This document shows, one piece after another, positions 6,751 through 13,072 of a DNA stretch of 15,123 nucleotides (its first letter is position 1; each line of letters begins with the position of its first letter). The translations under genes were made by a program, and so were the position numbers. The stretch covers positions 1 to 15,123 of the forward strand of contig CAJKQE010000051.1 of the NCBI GenBank assembly GCA_905201915.1. Direction: 5' to 3'. Source of the stretch: an uncultured Lachnospiraceae bacterium (GTDB taxonomy: Bacteria; Bacillota; Clostridia; Lachnospirales; Lachnospiraceae). Under the pieces are notes generated by a model. That model was not told the origin of the DNA. It saw nothing but the letters and a program-made list of their open reading frames with translations, and ran no database searches.

Positions 6751-7656
6751 ATGAGTAAACGGAAACAAAGAAGAAAGAGAAGAAGAAAAATAGGATTAAT
6801 TTTCTTGGTAGCAGTGTTGGTTTTCTTGCTTTTGCCAAATAAAAAATCGGAAGTTTTCAGCAAGGGAAAGGAAGAAATTTCTTTAGGAGAACTTTATAGT
6901 GAGGCTGCGATACTGCTGGACGAAGAAGGTCAAATTTTAGGAAGAAAAAATTCAGAAAAGAAAATTTATCCGGCTTCGCTTACGAAAATTATGACAGTGC
7001 TTTTATCCATAGAAAAGCTGGATAATATACGGGAAATAACTGTTTTAAGAGAGGAAATCTTTCCTGAATTATATGCACAGGACGCTTCTATGGCAGGATT
7101 TTTGCCGGGAGAAAAGGTTACTTACAGAGACCTTTTATACGGAGCGATGCTGCCCTCAGGGGCAGAATGTTGTGTCGCTTTGGCAGAAGGTTCTTGTGGT
7201 TCAGAGAAAGAATTTGTATCAGAAATGAATAAGAAAGCAAAAAAACTGGGAATGAAAAATACACATTTTACAAATACTACCGGCTTACATGATGATAATC
7301 ATTATACAACAGTTGAGGATTTATCACGCTTACTTTGCTATGCTATGAAAAATCAGGACTTTTCTAAGATTTTTACTGCATTTTCATATTCTGTGCCTGC
7401 GACTAACAAACATCCGGAGGGCTTTACTTTTTTCAGTACATTATCACAGGAGTTGCAAAAAGCAGGAGTAAAAGATAGCTGTATTTTAGGAGGAAAAACG
7501 GGCTATACCTCAAATGCAGGGCTTTGTCTTGCCACAGCAGCAGAAATAAACGGAAAAAAGTATTTTTTCATTACCGCTCATGCACAAGGCTCGCATAATA
7601 CAGAACCGTATCACGTGTTAGATGCGCTTTCTGTTTATGGAAAACTGGAGAAATAA
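6751..7656 (+). CDS. D-alanyl-D-alanine carboxypeptidase, S11 (DacA/DacF-like) family
   Basis: This 301-residue, low-molecular-weight penicillin-binding protein removes the terminal D-Ala from peptidoglycan stem peptides outside the membrane. A very basic N-terminus (residues 1-13) precedes one membrane segment (14-29) that probably acts as an uncleaved anchor. Active-site motifs are Ser76-x-x-Lys79 ('SLTK', with Ser76 the acylated nucleophile), Ser136-Gly-Ala138 at the SxN position, and Lys249-Thr-Gly ('KTG'). Asn is replaced by Ala in the second motif, which is unusual. The protein is shorter than the usual 380-440 and lacks the PBP5 C-terminal domain and amphipathic tail. ATG 6751 is preferred over GTG 6739, which overlaps the ribosome binding site. 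Its position behind a VanRS-like pair recalls the carboxypeptidases of van clusters, which remove D-Ala-ending precursors; that role is inferred. Confidence 0.9.
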   Translation: MSKRKQRRKRRRKIGLIFLVAVLVFLLLPNKKSEVFSKGKEEISLGELYSEAAILLDEEGQILGRKNSEKKIYPASLTKIMTVLLSIEKLDNIREITVLREEIFPELYAQDASMAGFLPGEKVTYRDLLYGAMLPSGAECCVALAEGSCGSEKEFVSEMNKKAKKLGMKNTHFTNTTGLHDDNHYTTVEDLSRLLCYAMKNQDFSKIFTAFSYSVPATNKHPEGFTFFSTLSQELQKAGVKDSCILGGKTGYTSNAGLCLATAAEINGKKYFFITAHAQGSHNTEPYHVLDALSVYGKLEK

Positions 7657-7685
7657 TTTTAGCTGTGTCTTCTTTTCAGTATCTG

Positions 7686-7694
7686 TGCTATAAT
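7686..7694 (+). promoter_or_regulatory. Extended -10 promoter of the helicase gene
   Basis: TG, one base, TATAAT (7689-7694), the same TGCTATAAT block as the vanR-like promoter at 4783-4791. The -35 region is weak. Expected start near 7701 gives a leader of about 56 bases containing a C5 run and the ribosome site AAAGGA (7743-7748). Confidence 0.7.
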
Positions 7695-7756
7695 TTGCAG
7701 TATATACAACGGATTATATAAGCAATTTATAACCCCCACCGGAAAGGATTAAATAT

Positions 7757-10417
7757 ATGAATTTATATGATAATATTTTATCTTTTAAAGGCACCTGGAG
7801 AAGATATCAGGAACGTGTTTTAAATTCTTGTGATGCGTATCTTTCCGATAGGAAAATACATATTGTAGCTGCTCCAGGTGCAGGAAAGACAACTTTAGGC
7901 ATTGAACTTATCAGACGGACACAAAAGCCTTGCCTTATACTTTCCCCAAGAATTGTTATTCGAGAACAATGGCTGGATAGAATAAAAGACAGTTTCTTAA
8001 ATGATAAGATTTCATCAGAAGATATTCTTTCCAACGATATTAAAAATCCAAAACTGATTACTTCTATTACCTATCAGACTTTATTTTGTGGCATGACACG
8101 CTATGCCGGAATGATGGAGGAAGAGGAAATAGAAAATCAGGAAACCATGGATTTTTCTCACTTTGAACTTCTAAAAACTGTAAAGAAAGCCGGAATAGAA
8201 GTCATTTGTCTGGATGAATGTCATCATTTGAAAAATGAATGGTGGAAAGCATTGGAAGAATTTATGAAAGAAATGGGAGAAATTACGGTAATTTCTTTGA
8301 CAGCAACACCTCCTTACGATGCCACGCCGGCTCAATGGGAACGTTATTGTAATATGTGCGGACCAGTAGATGAAGAAATTACAGTTCCTGAGCTTGTAAA
8401 GGAAAACAGCCTTTGCCCTCATCAGGATTTTGTGTATTTTAATTATCCCACAGGTGAAGAACAGGAAAAGGTAGACTCCTTCCGACAAAAAGCAGTTCAA
8501 ATGATGCAAAAACTTATGAGTGATGTGCGTTTAAAAGAAGCTGTGGCATCTCACAAAGGATTGGAAGACGTACAGGGGTATTTGGAAAAGTTACTGGAAA
8601 ATCCAGCTTATTTATCGTCTCTGTTGATTTATTGTCAGGAACAGGGTATTCCCTATTCTTACAGATGGCTGAAAATTTTGAATGTAAAAGAACTCCCGCC
8701 TGTGTCTGAAAAATGGCTGGAAATTTTGTTGCAGGGTTTTTTATATGATGATGTATCTGAGTTTGTATGTCAGGAAGAATATCGAGAGGAACTTATTCGG
8801 CGGTTAAAAGCCAATGGATTGATAGAGAGAAAGAAGGTTGCTTTTTTCGTAAATCAAAAGTTGGAAAAGACTTTGATGAACAGTGCCGGAAAGTTAAAAA
8901 GTATTTCTGAAATCTGCAGACTGGAATATTCTTCTATGGGTAATCAGTTACGGCTGTTGATTTTGACAGATTATATTAAAAAGGAATATGCAAAAAAGCT
9001 GGGAAAGCCTAATTTTCTGCCGGACAGTCTGGGTGTACTTCCTATTTTTGAGATGTTGAGAAGGGAAAATCCGGATTGGAAATTAGGTGTTTTGTGTGGA
9101 AGCTTGATTTACATTCCTGACACAGCATTGGCTGCATTAAAGCGTATTTCCTGTTCCTTTGGAATAGAGAAGCTTCCTTCAAAAGCATTGCTAAATGAAA
9201 ATGGAGAATGTCTGGGATATAGTGAGATTTTGCTTACGGAAAATACCCATTTGAGCACACAAATGATTACCATGCTCTTTGAAATGGGAGAGATTGAGAT
9301 TTTAATCGGAACAAAATCATTGTTGGGAGAAGGCTGGGATTCTCCCTGCATTAATGCTTTAATTATGGCAAGTTCTGTGGGCTCTTATGTATTGGGAAAT
9401 CAGATGAGAGGACGGGCTATTCGTGCAATGAAGAGCAATCCTGACAAAACCAGCAATATTTGGCATTTAGTTTGTATGACAGATAGAAAAGAAGCTTGTG
9501 AACTGACAGAAGATTTCCGTACACTGCAAAGAAGGATGATGGGATTTGTAGGTGTGAGTTATGACGGAACAGTGATTGAAAATGGTATGGAGCGTTTAAA
9601 TACTATTTCTCCGCCGTATACTTACAGACATTTCATGGAAATCAATGAAGATATGAAACTTCGGGCTTGCATGCGGGAGGAATTAAAAACTCAGTGGCAG
9701 CAGGCAGTACATATTCAGGGAAATATAGAAGCCGTAGAAACCTGTAAAATGAAGAAGAAGCTTTTAAATCCCAGTGCTTCGTTTTTCAATGCTTTAGGTA
9801 TGATTGCAATAAGTGTTGCAATTCGAATGAGCCAAGGAATTATGCGTGGAGCTTTTCGGAGAAATTATGAAAATCTGGATTTGGTAGATTTATTCTTTAC
9901 CTTGGCAGCAGCTGGGATTTTTGTTTGGGGTGTGTGGCGTTTTGTTCATTTTTCCAGTCCTTTAAGGCGGTTAAGAGAAATGGCAGAAGGAATGAAAGCA
10001 GCTCTTGTAGAGTCTCAAAATATTATATCTTCATGTAAAGTAAGCGTGTTTGCAGAAAATGGAATTGATTATAAAGTATTTTTAAGTGGAGGAACTACAA
10101 GAGAAAAAGAATTGTTTGCCCAGTGTATGGAAGAATTTTTAGCAGCAGTAGATAACCAGCGCTATCTCTTATATGCACCGAATAGTTTGGGGCATATAAC
10201 GAAATATTATTGTGTGCCTTCTGCTTTTTCCAGAACAAAACAGGATGCTCTTTTCTTCCAGAAAATTATGTCTTCTCATTTAGGAAAATATGAGCTTGTC
10301 TATACAAGAACACCACAAGGAAGGGCTGTTTTATTGAAAGGGCGAGCAGAAGCTTTTGGCAGCCGAAATGAACGGATATTAAAGAGAAAAAAGGAAATAA
10401 AAGGAGCTTTGGAGTAA
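7757..10417 (+). CDS. SF2 DEAD/DEAH-box helicase-like ATPase with C-terminal membrane segments
   Basis: This 886-residue protein has an N-terminal SF2 helicase core: 'RRYQ' (15-18), Walker A 'APGAGKT' (39-45), motif II Asp153-Glu-Cys-His-His, motif III 'SLTATPP' (180-186), motif V near 'GTKSLLGEGWD', and motif VI 'QMRGRAIR' (549-556). A roughly 200-residue insertion of unknown fold separates the two RecA-like halves. The core resembles the XPB/type III restriction-like branch, which translocates on DNA with ATP. After it come two hydrophobic segments (about 675-695 and 709-731) and a 150-residue tail I do not recognise. Membrane segments are rare on helicases, so cell location and role are open. 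It has its own promoter, and no nuclease, methylase or other partner gene lies beside it. ATG 7757 follows AAAGGA by eight bases. Base composition resembles the neighbours. Confidence 0.9.
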   Translation: MNLYDNILSFKGTWRRYQERVLNSCDAYLSDRKIHIVAAPGAGKTTLGIELIRRTQKPCLILSPRIVIREQWLDRIKDSFLNDKISSEDILSNDIKNPKLITSITYQTLFCGMTRYAGMMEEEEIENQETMDFSHFELLKTVKKAGIEVICLDECHHLKNEWWKALEEFMKEMGEITVISLTATPPYDATPAQWERYCNMCGPVDEEITVPELVKENSLCPHQDFVYFNYPTGEEQEKVDSFRQKAVQMMQKLMSDVRLKEAVASHKGLEDVQGYLEKLLENPAYLSSLLIYCQEQGIPYSYRWLKILNVKELPPVSEKWLEILLQGFLYDDVSEFVCQEEYREELIRRLKANGLIERKKVAFFVNQKLEKTLMNSAGKLKSISEICRLEYSSMGNQLRLLILTDYIKKEYAKKLGKPNFLPDSLGVLPIFEMLRRENPDWKLGVLCGSLIYIPDTALAALKRISCSFGIEKLPSKALLNENGECLGYSEILLTENTHLSTQMITMLFEMGEIEILIGTKSLLGEGWDSPCINALIMASSVGSYVLGNQMRGRAIRAMKSNPDKTSNIWHLVCMTDRKEACELTEDFRTLQRRMMGFVGVSYDGTVIENGMERLNTISPPYTYRHFMEINEDMKLRACMREELKTQWQQAVHIQGNIEAVETCKMKKKLLNPSASFFNALGMIAISVAIRMSQGIMRGAFRRNYENLDLVDLFFTLAAAGIFVWGVWRFVHFSSPLRRLREMAEGMKAALVESQNIISSCKVSVFAENGIDYKVFLSGGTTREKELFAQCMEEFLAAVDNQRYLLYAPNSLGHITKYYCVPSAFSRTKQDALFFQKIMSSHLGKYELVYTRTPQGRAVLLKGRAEAFGSRNERILKRKKEIKGALE

Positions 10418-10428
10418 TTCTTCTTTCG

Positions 10429-10457
10429 TTGACAAGTTTTTTTTCTTCCAGTACAAT
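10429..10457 (+). promoter_or_regulatory. Near-consensus sigma-A promoter of the rhodanese/TtcA-larB-nth operon
   Basis: TTGACA at 10429-10434, a 17-base spacer, and TACAAT at 10452-10457: the best promoter in the window. Transcription should start near 10464, inside the left arm of the inverted repeat that follows. Confidence 0.85.
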
Positions 10458-10493
10458 ATAAACTGGTGTGAATTTTACTTTTACCAGTTTATA
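10457..10493 (+). repeat. 11-bp perfect inverted repeat between promoter and start codon
   Basis: TATAAACTGGT at 10457-10467 and ACCAGTTTATA at 10483-10493 are perfect inverted copies with a 15-base spacer. The left copy begins at the last base of the -10 element and covers the transcription start; the right copy ends just before the ribosome site (GGAG, 10497-10500). A further CCAGT at 10448-10452 could pair with the same ACTGG. No T-tract follows, so it is not a terminator. It may be an operator for a dimeric repressor or a 5' leader hairpin. Confidence 0.75.
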
Positions 10494-10509
10494 GAGTGGA
10501 GATTATAGG

Positions 10510-11670
10510 ATGAACAACACATTAGAAATACAAATGCAAGATTTAAGAAACTTAAATACAGAGGAATATATGCTGATTGATATTCGAGATGAAGCAGCTT
10601 TTGCACATGGTTTTATTCCCGGTGCAGTAAATATTCCTCTGTCAAAGCTTCGAGAGGAGCCGGAGCTTCTTTTAAAAGAAAAGAAGCTCGTTTTATACTG
10701 TGCAAAAGGAATTTTAAGCTATGATGCAGCCGAAGAATTGGCAGAAAAAGGGTATAATGCCGTACATCTTGCGGGAGGCTATGGAGCATGGCTTTTAGAT
10801 AGTTTTTCCAAAGAAGAGCGATATCCTGAAATTGAGAAAAGTATACGAAAAAAGTTCCATAAGAGCATTTTCAGTCGTTTTACAAAAGCTATTAACGAAT
10901 ATGAACTTGTCAAAGAGGGCGATAAAATTGCCGTGTGCATTTCCGGCGGCAAAGATTCCATGTTAATGGCTAAACTTTTTCAGGAACTTCAAAAGCATCG
11001 AAAGGTGAATTTTGAAGTGATCTTTCTGGTTATGGACCCGGGATATAATGAAACCAACAGAAAAGTAATTGAAGAAAATGCCCGGCTTTTAAATATTCCG
11101 ATTACTATTTTTGAAACTAATATTTTTGAAACCGTATATGAAATTGAGAAATCCCCTTGTTATCTGTGTGCCCGTATGCGTAGAGGATATTTGTACAGCA
11201 AAGCAAAGGAGCTGGGATGTAATAAAATTGCTTTAGGACACCATTATGACGATGTGATTGAAACCATTCTTATGGGAATGCTTTATGGAGCACAAATTCA
11301 GACCATGATGCCAAAGCTTCACAGCACAAATTTTGAGGGAATGGAACTGATTCGTCCGATGTATCTTATTCGAGAGGATGACATTAAGCATTGGCGTGAT
11401 TATAATGATTTACATTTTATTCAATGTGCCTGTCGTTTTACAGATACCTGTACTACTTGCAGAGAAGATGGAAGTACAGGCTCAAAGCGGATGGAAATCA
11501 AAGAACTCATAAAAGAATTAAAAGAAATCAATCCTTTTATTGAAGGAAATATTTTTAAAAGTGTAGAAAATGTAAATTTAAGTACCGTGATCGCATATAA
11601 GGAAAATGGTGTGAAACATCATTTTCTGGAGAAGTATGACACCATAGAAAGGACCGAAGAAAATGGATAA
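10510..11670 (+). CDS. Rhodanese domain fused to TtcA-like PP-loop sulfur transferase
   Basis: The 386-residue protein has two parts. Residues 1-105 are a rhodanese domain with the persulfide-carrying Cys64 in the loop 'CAKGILS', where the usual arginine of CxxGxR is a leucine. Residues 110-386 are an adenine-nucleotide alpha-hydrolase of the TtcA family with PP-loop 'SGGKDS' (145-150), 'PCYLCARMRRG' (Cys217, Cys220) and 'LGHHYDDVIET', which match TtcA closely. A third cluster-binding cysteine is probably Cys306; Cys308 and an extra Cys314-x2-Cys317 are also present. TtcA thiolates cytidine 32 of tRNA with a [4Fe-4S] cluster, activating the base with ATP; the attached rhodanese could hand over sulfur. 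The stop overlaps the start of larB by eight bases, so a role in nickel-pincer cofactor synthesis is an alternative. Start ATG 10510 has GGAG nine bases upstream. Confidence 0.9.
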   Translation: MNNTLEIQMQDLRNLNTEEYMLIDIRDEAAFAHGFIPGAVNIPLSKLREEPELLLKEKKLVLYCAKGILSYDAAEELAEKGYNAVHLAGGYGAWLLDSFSKEERYPEIEKSIRKKFHKSIFSRFTKAINEYELVKEGDKIAVCISGGKDSMLMAKLFQELQKHRKVNFEVIFLVMDPGYNETNRKVIEENARLLNIPITIFETNIFETVYEIEKSPCYLCARMRRGYLYSKAKELGCNKIALGHHYDDVIETILMGMLYGAQIQTMMPKLHSTNFEGMELIRPMYLIREDDIKHWRDYNDLHFIQCACRFTDTCTTCREDGSTGSKRMEIKELIKELKEINPFIEGNIFKSVENVNLSTVIAYKENGVKHHFLEKYDTIERTEENG

Positions 11671-12424
11671 AAAACAGTTGCAGACGCTTTTGGAACAGGT
11701 GGCAGCCGGAGGAGTAAAACCAGAGGAAGCTTTGCTTCAGATTAAAACAGAGCCATATAAAGATATGGGATTTGCAAAATTGGATACACACAGAGGTATT
11801 CGTCAGGGAATGGCAGAGGTGATTTATGGTGCCGGAAAGACAAAGGAACAGATTTTAAAAATTGCACAGGCAATGTTAAAAGAGCAGGAAAAAACAGTGC
11901 TGATTACCAGAATGAGCCAAGAAGCTGCTGATTATGTGAAACAATATTTAGATTTAGAATATGATGAAATGTCACGGACTGGAAGAATTGGAGAAATTCC
12001 GGTACCGGATGGTGCTGGGAAAATTGTCATTGCCACAGGAGGAACCAGTGATATGCCAGTGGCTGAGGAGGCGGCTCTTACAGCAGAAATATATGGAAAC
12101 GAAGTTGTACGTCTCTATGATGTGGGGGTGGCAGGAATGCATCGCCTTATGGATCATGTAGAGGAGATTATGAGTGCTCGTGTGATTGTAGCCATTGCAG
12201 GTATGGAAGGAGCATTGGCAAGTGTTATTGGAGGTATGGCAGATTGTCCTGTAATTGCAGTACCTACCAGTGTGGGATATGGGGCAAATTTTGGAGGTTT
12301 GTCTGCACTTTTGTCTATGTTAAACTCCTGCGCCAGCGGTATTAGTGTAGTAAATATTGATAATGGTTTTGGCGCTGGATATTTAGCCAGTATGATTAAC
12401 CATTTGGATAGTAAAAAGAACTAA
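11663..12424 (+). CDS. larB: Nickel pincer cofactor biosynthesis protein LarB
   Basis: This 253-residue protein has an N-terminal helical part with 'DTHRGIRQGMAEVIYGAGKT' (41-60) and a C-terminal PurE/AIR-carboxylase-like domain from about 119 ('VIATGGTSDMPVAEEAALTAE', 'LYDVGVAGMHR', 'AIAGMEGALASVIGG', 'PTSVGYGANFGG'), which is the LarB pattern. Cys223 in 'MLNSCASG' corresponds to the catalytic cysteine known in LarB, which carboxylates and hydrolyses nicotinic acid adenine dinucleotide in the first step of nickel-pincer nucleotide synthesis; LarE then adds sulfur and LarC inserts nickel for lactate racemase and related enzymes. Neither LarE, LarC nor LarA is in this window. ATG 11663 lies inside the end of the upstream PP-loop gene, with AAAGGA at 11648-11653. 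The nth gene follows 12 bases after the stop. Confidence 0.93.
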   Translation: MDKKQLQTLLEQVAAGGVKPEEALLQIKTEPYKDMGFAKLDTHRGIRQGMAEVIYGAGKTKEQILKIAQAMLKEQEKTVLITRMSQEAADYVKQYLDLEYDEMSRTGRIGEIPVPDGAGKIVIATGGTSDMPVAEEAALTAEIYGNEVVRLYDVGVAGMHRLMDHVEEIMSARVIVAIAGMEGALASVIGGMADCPVIAVPTSVGYGANFGGLSALLSMLNSCASGISVVNIDNGFGAGYLASMINHLDSKKN

Positions 12425-12436
12425 GGAGAAGGAAAA

Positions 12437-13072
12437 ATGACAAAGCAGGAAAAAGCGTTGGAAGTCATTGCCCGTTTGAAGGAAGAATATCCGGATGCAG
12501 GGTGTACTCTGGATTATGATGATGCGTGGAAATTACTGGTAAGTGTGCGTTTAGCTGCACAGTGTACGGATGCAAGAGTAAATGTAGTAGTGGAGGATTT
12601 ATATGCAAAATATCCGGATATAAATGCTCTGGCAGAAGCATCCGTAGAAGAAGTAGAAGAAATTGTGCGTCCCTGTGGTTTGGGAAAAAGCAAGGCAAGA
12701 GATATTTGTGCTTGTATGAAGATGTTAAAGGATGAATATCAGGGAAAAGTACCGGATGATTTTCAGGCTCTTTTAAAGCTTCCGGGAGTAGGAAGAAAAA
12801 GTGCAAATTTGATTATGGGTGATGTATTCGGAAAGCCTGCTATTGTTACAGATACCCACTGTATTCGTCTTGTAAATCGTATTGGTCTGGTAGAAAATAT
12901 CAAAGAACCGAAAAAGGTAGAGATGGAATTATGGAAAATTATTCCTCCCCAAGAGGGAAGTGACTTTTGTCATCGTCTTGTATATCATGGACGGGAAATA
13001 TGTACTGCCAGAACAACACCTCATTGTGAAAGATGCTGTCTGACAGATATCTGTGAGAAAAACGGAATTTAA
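12437..13072 (+). CDS. nth: Endonuclease III
   Basis: The 211-residue length equals that of E. coli Nth, a base-excision repair glycosylase/AP lyase removing oxidised pyrimidines. The helix-hairpin-helix 'LPGVGRKSA' (115-123) contains the Schiff-base Lys121, and catalytic Asp139 follows in 'VTDTH'. The C-terminal cluster cysteines are 189, 197, 200 and 206, spaced C-x7-C-x2-C-x5-C; the first gap is one longer than the usual x6, and Cys201 adjoins Cys200. Upstream AAGGAGAAGG gives a good ribosome site, and the 12-base gap from larB places nth last in the operon. Its stop codon overlaps the stop of the converging importer lipoprotein gene, leaving no room for a terminator between them. Confidence 0.96.
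   Translation: MTKQEKALEVIARLKEEYPDAGCTLDYDDAWKLLVSVRLAAQCTDARVNVVVEDLYAKYPDINALAEASVEEVEEIVRPCGLGKSKARDICACMKMLKDEYQGKVPDDFQALLKLPGVGRKSANLIMGDVFGKPAIVTDTHCIRLVNRIGLVENIKEPKKVEMELWKIIPPQEGSDFCHRLVYHGREICTARTTPHCERCCLTDICEKNGI

Noticed and set aside
4808..7656. A complete vancomycin-resistance operon
   Set aside because: Only regulator, kinase and carboxypeptidase are present; there is no ligase, dehydrogenase, VanX or racemase gene.
7757..10417. Type III restriction or other multi-gene defence system around the helicase
   Set aside because: No nuclease motif was seen in the protein, and no methylase, nuclease or other partner gene lies on either side.
12465..12806. Long open frame on the minus strand within nth
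   Set aside because: It is rich in His, Leu and Pro, has no recognisable domain or ribosome site, and lies wholly inside the clearly conserved nth gene.
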